This document shows positions 27,611 through 41,800 of a DNA stretch of 64,000 bases, in pieces. Numbering within the stretch: the stretch's first letter is position 1; each line of letters begins with the position of its first letter. This DNA comes from Aradus depressus (lineage: Eukaryota; Arthropoda; Insecta; Hemiptera; Aradidae). The DNA lies in assembly GCA_963662175.1 (NCBI GenBank), contig OY759218.1, positions 25,876,051 through 25,940,050 on the forward strand. The letters run 5' to 3'. The notes below the pieces were generated by a model, which saw only the letters and a list, made by a program, of their open reading frames with translations, did not search any database and was not told the DNA's origin. Both the position numbers and the translations under genes were made by a program.

Positions 27611-30600
27611 TCACATACATTTTTTGTTTTCTCTATTTTCAATCCTTTTTAATAGAAAACTACCAATAATGAAAACATATTTTAAATTCGTTGCTAAGCG
27701 TTACAATATTTTGAAATATTTCCTATGGAAATTTATTGTACGTTCTTTGGGACGCTATAACTTCGATCGCATTGGTCCTACTTCATACTGATGGCTGGAA
27801 ATTTAATAAGGAACATTTTTGGTAAGAACCAATTTTTCGATAGGATTATCGTACATCAAGCAAATGTCTAACTAAATGAGTTTCGAAATGTCATTTTAAG
27901 ATGGTTTTCGGCATGTATCTTCCGGCGATCTCGAGATCTAACTTGGCGCACGTGAAATATTGATCTCAAATTTTAAGTTCATTACTAATATAATTGTTTT
28001 GGAGTTGAGCGTTCAGAAAGTTCCACACACAGGCGAAATAAATAATCATACGACACATATTATTTATCAAACCAAATAATAAAAAATCTTTCTGAAAATA
28101 TTGCATCTAAACTAAAGTAATTAATTACATATTAAAAAGTTTTGTATCAGATTGTTTTCCTAACTCCCAGAAATTAAGGAGAATGAAGCCACTATTCAAA
28201 AAAGGTGATATTACCAGAACATTATAGACCGACGTCTTTGCTCCCAACAATTTCGAAAATTGTTGAGAAAATAATTACCAAGAGGCTTATTGAATGTTTC
28301 GCTAACTGGCGAAAATTCGCTTTTAGAAAAAATAAATCGACTTCAAATGCCACATTTGAGTTTATTGAACAAATCATTTCAACTCTAGTCAATAAGGAAA
28401 GAATGAGGTATATTCGCTGATTCAATTAAAGGATTCGATCTGGTAAATCACGAAATTATTTTTTTTTAGTGTGCCACTACGGTATTAAATGAGCCACTAT
28501 GCTTGATCCTTTTCGTAGTTACTTATTCGGAACGATTCAAAGAAGAAGCTCAGTGTTTAACTGGTAAAATGTATACATCAGAATGGAGAGAAATTACATG
28601 CGGTGTACTTCATCTTAGGGCCGTTACTGTTTTTTAACGATTTACCCAGACATATGAAACCCTTTACATCGGTCCTTTTTACGGATGATACTAATATTCT
28701 TGGGATGGCTAAAAATCAAACCTCGTTGATTGAATTCAGTTCTCAAACTCTTGAAACATTAAATAAATAACTGCTAATCAATGAGTTAATGTTAAAGTCG
28801 TCCAAAACAACCATTTAAAATTTCAAAACGTCTAAATTATCAAATGAACACCCGCTAATAGCAGTTAATACTCTTTCTAACTCATTTAAAGATAATCTAA
28901 AATTCCTGGATCTCCATTGATACGAAACTAACATGGGCTCAACAAAATTACGTCAGTCAAATGTACGAAGCTTAGTTTCGTTTGTTTCTTACTCCGAAAT
29001 TTAAAAAAAGAACGTACCCAAAGGAAACATTAATTATATTATATTATGCATAATGATTATTAGAGTCGACAGTATCTTTTCAATGTAGAAGGAATTCGAG
29101 GTTCTGTCGTGTAAATGAAAACTCAATATTTGGCCAACGTTTCCGAAACGTTTTTATTCCCTTAATCAGGGTCTACAGAATACAACAAACAAATTAGTCA
29201 TTATGGACAATGATATAACTAGATACTTAATAATAATGTTGAAAAGAGATGGAAACAATTTTTATAAATAAATGAAAGAGAAAAAAAAAATTAATAAAAA
29301 ATAAAAATAAATATATTTTTTTTGAAAGTAGTATTAAAATAACCTATAGGTTAGGTTAGGTTTTATGACTCATGCCCGGGCTTTAACTACGAGGTCATAT
29401 CGCCTACTACCAGAGCGCTCTTTCGTCACTCTGGTGGACATGAGCCCGACTCTACTGCGGGAGACCTAAATTTTGCCTACCCTAAATTTTTATTCACCTA
29501 GGACAGGGGTCTTTAACGAGTACCTGACATCGTACAGGCTCGGGGCCATCGCTTAACGTCCCATCCGAAGGACGGCGTGCTTAAGTTTATTTTACCTCCC
29601 AGATAGAATAAACTAAGGGCCTCGGTCGGGTTTCGAACCCACGATCTTGAGCTCAGAAGACAAGCACGCATACCACAGAGCTACCGGCGCCCTCAATAAT
29701 AACCTATATATAAATATAATTTACTATTTTTTTTTCTCCTTCATTTATTTATAAAAAACGTTTCCATCTCTTTTTAACATTATTGCTAAGTACCTATCTA
29801 GTTAAATCATTGTCCATAATGACTAATTTGTTTGTTATATTCTGTAGACCCTGAAGAAGGAAATCAATATATAGTTTCCGAAAAGTTGGCCAAATATTGA
29901 GTTTTCATTTACACAACAGAACCTCGAGTTCCTTCCACATATATTACGCATATTTCCATTTTATAATTAATGACGGTTTGATACATTGGATAGCTTCTAG
30001 CTCTAGTGCTAATATTTTCAGACTTCAAAAGAAAGCATAAAGAATAACAAATAATATTAATCAAAGAATAATGCAGGAAGATATTTAATAAATTTAAAAT
30101 GTTGTCATTACTTGCGCTGTTTACATTGATGGTCATTAGACAAAACATAAATATTTTTTCTCTCAACAATACTAGTTATGATTATGATATCTGAAAAAAA
30201 AAAAAATTCGAATAACTAAACTTTCTTCCTCTCTTTTTGAAGAAAAAAGTACAACTCATAAAAAAAATCAACTTTTTTAATGACCTTCCTCTTTAACCTA
30301 TAACGGAACCCCTCCATACCGGGCACTAACGTCAGTCCCCATCAGAGGAAATCACCCCTCAACAACGGACAAAATTATAAGTAGGTACATAGAAAAAAAT
30401 TATCGTTGTTTTTTTTACAAAATACATAAATTAGTTTTAGAAAGGTAGGCATAGTATGGTAGGTTAGGTTTTATGACTCATGCCCGGGCTTTAACTACGA
30501 GGTCATATCGCCTACTACCAGAGCGCTCGTTCGTCACTCTGGTGGACATGAGCCCGACTCTACTGTGGGAGTCCTAAATTTTGCCTACCCTAAATTTTTA

Positions 30601-33600
30601 TTCACCTAGGGTAGGGGTCTTTAACGAGTAGCTGACATCATACAGGCTCGAGACCATCGCTTAACGTCCCATCCGAAGGACGGCGTGCTTCAGTTTATTT
30701 TACCTCCCAGATAAAATAAACTAAGGGCCTCGGTCGGGTTACGAACCCGCGTTCTTGAGCTCAGAAGTCAAGCACGCATACCACTGAGCTACCGGCGCCC
30801 TCATAGTATGGTATGTGCATATTAAATCATAAATAGAAAATCTTTTGTTTACATTTGATGTGTTGTTGACATAGTTGTTAATAAATACCGCCAACCTTCA
30901 GGCCCTTTTCCATTTGCTTCCTTTTTTCGCGGAAGTTCCCTCTCTCAAACATTCCTTCACTTGGTTTGAATCTCACAAACCTTTTTTTTCTTTTGAGTTT
31001 AGTGCTTTATCATCTTTTACGTCGAAATGTCGCACCCGAAAAAACGGAGGTCCCTTCCCTTAAAAGAAAAACTGGAACTTATTCAATGTCATGATAAAGG
31101 CGGTTCGGTTCGGGCTTTAGCCGAAAATTTTAAAATAGGAAAAACACGGTAACTCCCGATAATATGAATATCGACGCGAAATTTTACATGTGCATCCAGA
31201 ACCCTCTAAGGATGACAACTGTTAATTTTCAGCCCAATAGAAGGGGGGAGGCTTAACACAAAAACTCTAATAACTGTTGTAATATTAATCAAAGAACATT
31301 AAAAAGTAATGAATGTATTGAGATGAAATTTCATATTTACATTCAACACTCCATGAGAACGGCACCAATTAATTTTCTGCGAAATCGGTCGAAGAGAAGA
31401 GGGGAACCAGAGAAGCAGGGCTCAATTCAAATACTGATAACTGCCGATGTAATGAATGTATCGACCCAAAATGTAGTATGAGGATTCATAAAGTTACTAT
31501 GTATTGACTCGAAACTTCATTTGTGAATTCAAAGCCCTATAAGGATGACACATATTAATTTTCAGCGGAAACAACCGAAGGGGAGGGGAAGTAATAATCC
31601 TGTCTGTCTGGGTGTGTGTGTGTCTGTGTGTCTGTGAACACATAACTCCCGACAGAACGACTGCATCAACACGAAAGTTCACATGTGTCAGAACCCTCTA
31701 AGGACGACAACTATTGATTTTCAGTCAAATCGACCAAAGAGAAGGGGGCATTAAGGGGCAGGCTTAACAGGCAAAACTCCAATAACTGCTCACGTAATGA
31801 ATGTATCGACCCGAAATTTTGTAAGTAAATTCAAAACTTTGTAAGACACCTATTAGTTCTCTGCGGTAACAGCCGAAGGGGAGAGGAGGATCAGAGGGGG
31901 CTCAACTCAAAAATCCCAATAACTGCTCATGTAATGAATGTATCGACCCGAAATTTTGTAAGTAAATTCAAAACTTTGTAAGACACCTATTAGTTCTCTG
32001 CGGTAACAGCCGAAGGGGAGAGGAGGATCAGAGGGGGCTCAACTCAAAAATCCCAATAACTGCTCATGTAATGAATGTATCGACCCGAAATTTTGTAAGT
32101 AAATTCAAAACTTTGTAAGACACCTATTAGTTCTCTGCGGTAACAGCCGAAGGGGAGAGGAGGATCAGAGGGGGCTCAACTCGAAAATCCCAATAACTGC
32201 TCATGTAATGAATGTATCGACCCGAAATTTTGTAAGTAAATTCAAAACTTTGTAAGACACCTATTAGTTCTCTGCGGTAACAGCCGAAGGGGAGAGGAGG
32301 ATCAGAGGGGGCTCAACTCAAAAATCCCAATAACTGCTCATGTAATGAATGTATCGACCCGAAATTTTGTAAGTAAATTCAAAACTTTGTAAGACACCTA
32401 TTAGTTCTCTGCGGTAACAGCCGAAGGGGAGAGGAGGATCAGAGGGGGCTCAACTCGAAAATCCCAATAACTGCTCATGTAATGAATGTATCGACCCGAA
32501 ATTTTGTATGTAAATTCAAAGCCCCCATATGGATGGCACCCATTATTTTTCCACAAAATAAACTAATAACTGCCGATGTAATTAATGTATTAACAAAAAA
32601 TGTTGTATGAGGACTCAGAAGTCACTATGTAAGTTAAATATTGAGTTTTAGCCCCATCGCTCGATTGTCTTTGAAGGAATTGCGAAAATGTAATTGATTA
32701 AATCGTGCTGAGGAAGTACACAGCTGATGATTCACCGACTACTTTTTATTCTTATATTCAGAAAAATAGTATATTTCCTTCTCAGGGAGCCAGTGTTCGG
32801 CGATGGATGTGACATCATAACAGAGAAGGGAGACTCGAATCAAGAGGTAGAGACAACTTAAAAAAATTTAAATTGATTTACTCCTCTTTTCAGGCATTGA
32901 ATATTTATATAGAAGACAGACCTGATGTATGTTATTGTTTATGTTAGAAGGCCTTCTCGGCGGGTCAAACAAAGGCGAGGTATAGGATTCTGTTCGGAGG
33001 CCTAATAAACATTTATGCAAAATTTAGTGAAAATTGGAGACCGGGTTCGGTAGATATCCTGTTACACACACAAGTAACCTCAAAAACCAGCTGACTCAAC
33101 ATAAATAAGCAATTAATGTTTGACATATAAATTAGCATGACTTATTTTACAATCATTCTCTCTTATCTGCATATGGGCTTTAGTTCTTCAATTCGCTACA
33201 ACTCAGCACTGAAAATAAATATAACATTAGATATTAGGATGCAAAGGTATTCTAGTTAAGGGTAATAAGGGCTGTTCTACGGGCTAAGGTGAGCCCTGGA
33301 GTGTGGAGGGGGCTGCTAAAAGGTTCGGTGAGCAAACTTGGACATGAAACGTTAATGTAGCCTGAGTGAAGTGGTGTGTAGCTGTGGGCTGTGGCCAGAG
33401 TTAACTGGTCCACTTAACATGGGGCAGCTTCCACACAACACAACACAACTGGATACTGGCTACCAAACAACAGAGCACAACTAGCTATCATACAATGCAG
33501 TACAACTAGAAACAGGCATTCCAAACAGCACAGCACAACTGGCTTCCAAACAACACAGCACAACTGGCAACTGACACCTACATAGCGCAGCACAGGTTCC

Positions 33601-35839
33601 TAACAACACAGCAATTCTGGCTACCACATAACTGGCAACTTACAACTGGAATTAATGTTTATCAAATAGAAAGCCAAGTGATGGCTCAAATGAAAGATAT
33701 GATTGTGGAGATTTGCGCTAAGGCTGGGATTTGAGATGCGACCTCCGGTTGTCATGTGAAATGAGGCCAAATTGACCTTTTCATAAGTGTTTGAAAACTG
33801 TTAGTTTTCGACAAACAAAATGTGTAATGTTTTACTTCCCCAGCTAAAGCAAGTGTTGCGGAGGTTGATAGCAGAAAGGTTGGTTAGGTTTTATGACTCA
33901 TGCCCGGGCTTTAACTACGAGGTCATATCGCCTACTACCAGAGCGCTCTTTCGTCACTCTGGTGGACATGAGCCCGACTCTACTGTGGGAGTCCTAAATT
34001 TTGCCTACCCTAAATTTTTATTCATCTAGGGTAGAGGACTTTAACGAGTACCTGACATCGTACAGGCTCGGGACCATCGCTTAACGTCCCATCCGAAGGA
34101 CGGCGTGCTTAAGTTTATTTTACCTCCCAGATAAAATAAACTAAGGGCCTCGGTCGGGCTACGAACCCACGACCTTGAGCTCAGAAGTCAAGCACGCATA
34201 CCACTGAGCTACCGGCGCCCTCTGATAGCAGAAAGGGACAGGGGGTTCAACTCAAACACCCTAATAACAGTCGATGTAATGAATTGTGGCAACCCGAAAT
34301 TTATGACAATTCCGAAGTCCTTGAGTACGACACCTAATGATTTTCAATTAAATCGGTAAATTGGTTTGTGAGTGAGACCGACAACTTAGTTGTTAATTTG
34401 CACTGGGGAAGTACATTGCCAGTGATTCACCAACTGCTATTTTTAGATTGCAAATTGATTTTTTTCATTATAAACAATTTAATTTTCTTCAGAGAACCCT
34501 TTCCTTAGAATGCAATTTGTTCAGAAAAAAATCTAACAGTAGAAACACTGATTGTCCCCTTGTTGAACCGATATCACAAACTATTAAAGGAATATGTCCG
34601 GGGAATGCTAGAAATGTATGCAATATTTGGTGAAATTTGACCGGTACGGTAGACATTGTGCTCATTCAAACACCCAAACGAACAAACTTGGATCTAGACG
34701 TGTCAAAGTAGGGAGGACGCTTTGTTTAGTTCACAAGTTGTCTACCAGAAAGCGCTGATTGTTCATCACTTCCCCGAGATATGGTTCTCCGAGACGTGCG
34801 GTAGACTGGGGTTCAGGGGAAAGTATCGAAGTGAAATTTATTGATAGTACGGGAGAAAAGAAGATGCATTAATGAGACTGTAACAATCAATGAGGGAATG
34901 AGGAGGGGGAGGAATGCAAAGCAGACTGAGGCGGTGGGATCAATAGAGGGCGGGGGGCATTGTTAGGGCGGCGCATGGGCTCTTGAAGCATTGTGGGCCA
35001 ATGTCTCCGTCAATGGGCTCAGTCTAACCTCAACAGGATCAGTTCAAACTGATCAGCAGGAAGGATGAGGGGGCATTGTTAGCGCGGCGCAAGGGCTCTT
35101 GGAGCATTGTGGGTCAATGTCTCCGTCAATGGGCTCAGTCTAACCTCAACAGGATCAGTTCAAACTGATCAGCAGGAAGGATGAGGGGGCATTGTTAGTG
35201 CGGCGCATGGGCTCTTGGAGCATTGTGGGTCAATGTCTCTGTCAATGGGCTCAGTCTAACCTCAACAGGATCAGTCCAAACTGATCAGCAGGAAGGATGA
35301 GGGGGCATTGTTAGCGCGGCGCAAGGGCTCTTGGAGAATTGTGGGTCAATGTCTCCGTCAATGGGGTCAGTCTAACCTCAACAGGATCAGTTCAAACTGA
35401 TCAGCAGGAAGGATGAGGGGGCATTGTTAGCGCGGCGCAAGGGCTCTTGGAGCATTGTGGGTCAATGTCTCCGTCAATGGGCTCAGTCTAACCTCAACAG
35501 GATCAGTTCAAACTGATCAGCAGGAAGGATGAGGGGGCATTGTTAGTGCGGCGCATGGGCTCTTGGAGCATTGTGGGTCAATGTCTCTGTCAATGGGCTC
35601 AGTCTAACCTCAACAGGATCAGTCCAAACTGATCAGCAGGAAGGATGAGGGGGCATTGTTAGGGCGGCGCATGGGCTCTTGGAGTAGTGTGGGCTCAATG
35701 GGCTCAGCCCAACCTAAACATGAGCTAGGACAGAGCTCAGAGCCATCCATCCATCATAGTCTGTTATACTAAAGGGGAAAGTGGAGTGATGGTGTTATGG
35801 CAGCGCATAGAGTCTGCCTATACCTACCCTAGGAGAGAG

Positions 35840-35871
<32 letters not shown>

Positions 35872-38800
35872 GCCACACCTCCCCTAGAGTCTGTCTATAT
35901 ATCCCCCCCTTTGGAGGCATACCCCTCCCACCCCCCAGTTTAAGAACCATTGTCCTAAAGCACCTTTAATGTGTTCTGATTCTCTGGGATAATATTATTA
36001 TAGAAAATTGTCAAAGAGGAAAACAGGTTTCTGAGAAAGATATAACAGGATGGGAGGATGAGAGGGAGGAGAGTGCAGGTTAGGGTTATTAGGAGAATGG
36101 GGGATTCGAACAGGGATAAGATCAAAGAGAAGGCCGGGAGTTGGAAGGGGCTTATCGGATGGGATGGGCAGGTTCAGATCAGAAGAGGCAGTCACCTGGA
36201 ACCTGGAACCTAGAACCTTCAACACCACCCTACCCCATCCTCACCACCTCTAAAGTTTGTCACACTATAAGAATGGGGCAAACAGGTGTTTCTTATAGGG
36301 TTGTTCCATGCTAAATGAAAACTTTTTTTTTTAACTGCGCTTTATATTCCAAATTTCTGCGAAATTTAGTAGAGATGTGTTTTTAAGGGGCACCAGAGGC
36401 TGTGCAAAAGGATTTTTTTTTAAAACAATATTTACATGCTTTGCGAAACATTTTCCGATTTGTTGATTTTCCCGGATCCCTTTGTATTCGATTACAAAAT
36501 TGCTTATTTCACAGGATGTAATTTACATGTAGAAATGGCATGTGATCTAATTTTAAGGAGAATCTGGCAATGCCCAAGATGTGTTTATTTAGTTTGTTTT
36601 TTTCAGAATTTCGCACATAATGCGCCTGACCGGCGTAATGTAAGTCCCGAAAAGGGTGGACAAAATCACAGCGCATAAACGAAAGGCAGACTGTCAAACA
36701 ACGCATAGGTGGAAAAACAGAAAGGCACACGGTAAGACAGAAATACAGAATTCATGAAAAACTGACAGACGTAGTAGAGTCATTTTGGAAACCTCACATA
36801 GTGAAGCACAGAGAGCCCCGTGATAACTGCAATGTTGAACGCCCTCAGCTCCAAGCTGAGGTGGATGTTAAGCCTGACTATTAAATATAATGTTAAATAA
36901 ATTTAGTTAGGCCAAAGACTCTAACGCACGACTGTACGATGTGCAAGTTTAGCTGTCCGCTGAGTGCGGCAACTCCGTTACAGCTTTTCGGCGACTTGGA
37001 CTTCTCCGAGCACCTCGCACGCTGGGTCGGTTGCACGACTTTTCGACTTGGATAATGACATGAGGATCACCCTAGGGTGAGAAGGGCCTTCTTCTCAACG
37101 AGTGGACAATCGATCTAGGGGGTGTGATCGGATTATTTGGCTAGGAACCTCCTAGAGAAGTTTTCCCCCGAGCAGCCCAAGGGCACGTCGTAAACAACCA
37201 GGCGCAGACTATTTCTTAGAAGCGCCACCGCCTTGATGCCCGCCTCTTAGTGCTCTGGATTGGTCGCAAGTGCCCCGAGCTCGTCAGCGGTGGAAACCTT
37301 CTCTGCCTGTGCTCCTGCCGCTCCCCCTGGCGAGCAGTGACGGCGGGGCGGGTTTCTGATCCTGGGGGCTTCTTGGTGTTTTTTGATTGTGGGCTGTGAC
37401 CCGAGGAGTTCTCCGACCCTGGCGGCTACGGCCTCCACCAGCTTCCCGGAGCTTGCCGACCCATATCTATTGACCTGTGGACCCCACAGTCAAGAATGTC
37501 TTGGTTAACCTTACTAGGTTTGTGGCTCTTATGAACTGTATCGGCGACCGCCCTCTGGATGCCGTAAGCCTCCACCCAGGTTATCCATACCCGGCTACCG
37601 GGGACGTCCGGGCTCTAGCCTGTGGTAGAGGGAGAAGAAAAATAAATACTCCTACCGGCTCGTTCTTCTACTCACCCGCAGTACCCCTGGTTGGTGTGCT
37701 CAAGATTCCAGTGGCGTATTTATAAATTTTTCAAGTATAGGCCACTGATATCTCGCCGCCCCTACCTTTAAAAAATAAATTTTTGTGTAGTTTTCCATAA
37801 GGAAAATTCAAACGAATATAAACAACTGTCTATTGATTTCATAAACATATATTTACAGGTTAATAATTGATTTTTACAATTATTTTATGAAAATTTGAAA
37901 CATATAATCTTTCAAATTTGCCCTCCTATGCCACGGCCTAGAGGGACCTATTGCTAAATCCGGCACTCCATGATTCCCTTTTTGTTGGAAACTTCAATAC
38001 ATAAGATATTTAAGCCTAAGCTACAAAATATCGTCACCAATGCGTGCCTCACATCCCTGATGGGTTTACTTTAAAGAGGAAGGGAGGGTCCTCATTAGAG
38101 AAGAATTATTACGACAGAATAAGATAATTTTCACAGAATACAAACATGTTTAGTAAAAACATATTCACCGTGATCAAGGAATAGCTCACAATTACCATAT
38201 TATAAAATTTATAATTAATAATATACGATAATTTCTTATCGTTATTTAATAACGATAAGAAATTTGATACATACCAAGAAGTAGATACTTCTTTGTTAAA
38301 TTGGTTATCGTTACTTTTAAATAGTTTCAAACTATCTAGTAAACTAAAGGAGTTTATTGTACTAGGTTGGCGGTTGTTTAGACAGGGTGGGACTCGAAAG
38401 TTAGTGGAAGTGAGAGGGAGCTCCCAGAACGTTTAACTTTTCGTTTCTACTATAATCAGATATATGTGTCAGGAATAGTGTTTTTACAATCTTTTTTATG
38501 TTGGCTTTTGTGTATTTTAAGTTTGTTGTGATGTGTTATATAACTCTGGAAAATTCAAATCCAATTCGACAAATTATTTTAAAAGAGTTAATGCAAAAAA
38601 ATGTTAATAATAAATTATAATATTTATAATGTATTAGCATATCTAAATGATCCAAATTATTGAAATATATGTAATGACATCTCTACTGTTGAGAGACGTA
38701 AGAAACCAATGTTTTTGGGACGGACAATAAAATTAGGGGATCCAGCTCGGCCAATCCCTGCCTCAAATTTTCTGGACAAGCTTTCAAACTTACATTTTTG

Positions 38801-41800
38801 AACTTAATTCAATGAAAATTTGAATAAAAAAGAGAGGATTTGAAGTGGTGCTGTGCAATGATAGGAATATAATTTACAGCATCAACTAGTTGGTGGCTAC
38901 AGCATTACTATTGGTAACTGTGACTACCACAAGGAGGATGTTGTTATCAGTTCGCATTAAGAAAGCTTACAAGTTAGAATGTTGTTATCTTTATTTCGTT
39001 GTAACATGTAATAATTCTCAGTCTATGTAATAACTCTTTTTTTTTTTTTTTTATTATTAGAATAACTTCATTAAACTTATATAGTTTTTTACAGTTTTGC
39101 TCATAACTTCAATTCATTCCTTGTATAACGATAAGTTAGGTACTTCAATTGTTGGCTAGAACAAAGTTCTGATAAGGTAATGACACAAAGTCATCATAAC
39201 AGAGGAACGCACCGGACCTCCACAATAATATTGGACGCTGATGACCTTGCTGTTTTGCGTCCTTAAACTCCAAATCCTATCCTATCCTAATTTAAATAAA
39301 TGACATGAAACATGCTTTGAGTTAGCAGCCCATTGGCTGTCCTCCGCAATTGATAGGTTTTGAATGCATTTAAACAAAATATATAAGAAATTACTAACAA
39401 TTAATTTTAAACAACATAAATAATAATCAATAATTTATATAATTAGTTATTCCATTTTTTTTACAATTACAAAATAACGGTTGAAACATAACAAACATGC
39501 TGCTTAATAATGCTGAACTCCTGGATTCCAGGTTCTAGAAAATTATTAATTATTTGAAATTGTATTTCCTCTTCAGTGAATAATCATGATTTCATGTTGA
39601 ACATTCCTCCCCCCCTCCCCCCCCCCCCCCATCCCCTTCAATAACTAATAACTCTATAATAATCTAATAACTAGATAGTGTATTACTAGATTAATAATTC
39701 AACAACGAGGTATGTATAAACAGAAAAATGGTTGTCTACACTTATCTGACTCGTATCTAATAGGATGGGCCGAAACAAAATTTTTATTTTTTTTTACCTT
39801 ATGAAAAAAGGCTCTAGCGCTGAAAAAATTTGTGTACGGCCATCAATAGTCCGCCGGATATCTCCCGCTCGTGAAATACTTATCCAATTTTCTTCCAAAA
39901 ACTTACAAATATGGAATATCATAATCACGGCTTAATCACATTTATTTATTGTTGGCTTTTGGGTATTTTAAGTTTTTTGTGATGTGTTATATAACTCTGG
40001 AAAATACAAATCGAAATCGACAAATTATTTTAAAAGAGTTAATGCGAAAAAATGCTAATAATAAATTATAATATTTATAATGTATTAACATATCTAAATT
40101 ATCCAAATTATTGAAATATATGTAATGACATCTCTACTGTTGAGAGACGTAAGAAACCAAAGTTACTTTGGAATATCGAGTATAGAGAGGTGGAGAAAGC
40201 GAATTGAGAACAAAAAGCCCACTTTCAAATTTTCGACAGAAATGTAAACCGGGAGGGTGTAATGGATCATGTACTGCAGCTGTTGGCCCACCCTGTCATT
40301 CATTGAGGAGTGGCCCAGAACCCACCCCGTGAAGGAGGCTGCAACGCTGATCTAATCAAGCCCTCCCAAACAGCCAAGACAGGCTAGTTCACAATTTGAA
40401 TTGGGCCTTATATTCAAAGACAGTCATTTGTCCTAGATCGCAGAACAGAATTGATTTCATGTCCACGCACCCTGGATGTCTCTGCCAGAAGAGATTAGCT
40501 CCGATATATTTGGCATAGAGTCTCTAAGCCACCCCCGTGATGAGTAGATTTCTTATGCTCAAGTATCCCAGATTTTTAGTTCTAGCTTCGTCCATGTACG
40601 TACGAGTATCTCTGTTTTATTCCTAAACTCGGTGCGAGAGGATTGTTTACCTTAGAGCAATATCGACAAGTGGCTCTCCCCCACCACTCAGGACGTTCAT
40701 CTAATGCCCTCGAATATAAGTAGTGTGAGAGGTTCCCAAAATGGAAGTCTCATCCTTCAGCTCTCCTGACCTACGAGGTATAATGGAAGTTACAAAAATA
40801 TGGTGAATTTTCGGGCACCTGAATCAAAAATTGAAAAGGGGACGAAAGTCATAAAAGTCGCATTCATATAATCCATTTCCTGGACACTCAATTTTTTTTT
40901 TTGTTTTTAAGTCTGAAAAATGAATTGTATCAGTTTCGGAAAAATTTCGTGAAGTGGTCAAATGACAAAAAAATCGCAGAAGTTTAAATCAGAAAACGAG
41001 AGAACCAGGCTGTGAGGACAACCACCACCCAATTTCCGGCCTCATCAGCTAACCCTCTAATAATTGATAATTAGTTAAACATTAATTGTCAATTACCCAC
41101 TGATTTGCAATTGCCAGAAATAGATCAACAATTACCCAAGTAATGTGTAAATGGACAAAAATGTATTATCAATTAACTGAGTGATGTGTTATTAGACAAA
41201 AATATATTGTCAATTACCCAAATAATTGGTAATTCATCTAGTCTCAATTAACCGAGTAATTTGTAATTTGTTAAAACTATATTATCAATTACCTACCCAA
41301 ATAATTGTTAATTATTTTAAAATGTATTATCAACAATCCAAATAAGTTATGATGGGTCAAAAATATATATAATGTCAATTAAGCTAAATATTTTATCGAT
41401 TACCCAAATAATTGATAATTGGTCAAAAATATATTGTCAGTTAACCAAGCAATGTGTAATTTGTCAAAAATGTATAATCAATTACCCAAATAATTAATAA
41501 TTATACAATAATGAATTATCGATTAAATAATTAATAATTATACAATAATGAATTATCGATTACTCCCAAAAAATGTGTCATTGGTCAAAAAATATATTGT
41601 CAATTAAGCACATAATTAGTAATTGTTCAAAACTATATTGTCAATTAATCGAGTAATGTTTAATTAGTCAAAAATATATTGTCAATTTCCTAGATAATTG
41701 GTAATTGGTCAAAAAGATATTATCAATTTCCTGAATAATGGTTTATTTGATAATGATAGTGTAAAGTATAATTCAAATTTGAAACATGACTGTTATAATT

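Larger units (their letters stand above)
28150..30190 (+). pseudogene. LINE reverse transcriptase remnant, interrupted
   Basis: Degenerate plus-strand non-LTR pol. Visible blocks: [20 protein letters not shown] and [13 protein letters not shown] (28215-28370), a [13 protein letters not shown] block, a CGV block near 28600, LFTDDTNIL (about 28676, the RT F/YxDD site), NLKFL, then after the interruption [12 protein letters not shown] (about 30000) and a final SYDYD (about 30175). Many stops and frameshifts. It resembles Jockey/CR1-group LINEs. Split at about 29085/29940 by an inverted-repeat element. Confidence 0.82.

Noticed and set aside
36436..36678. 80-codon plus frame as a gene
   Set aside because: No family signature, no conserved motif, surrounded by repeats.
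41060..41745. CRISPR-like array
   Set aside because: Units are degenerate with no constant repeat/unique spacer structure; simple AT-rich tandem repeat in a eukaryotic intron.
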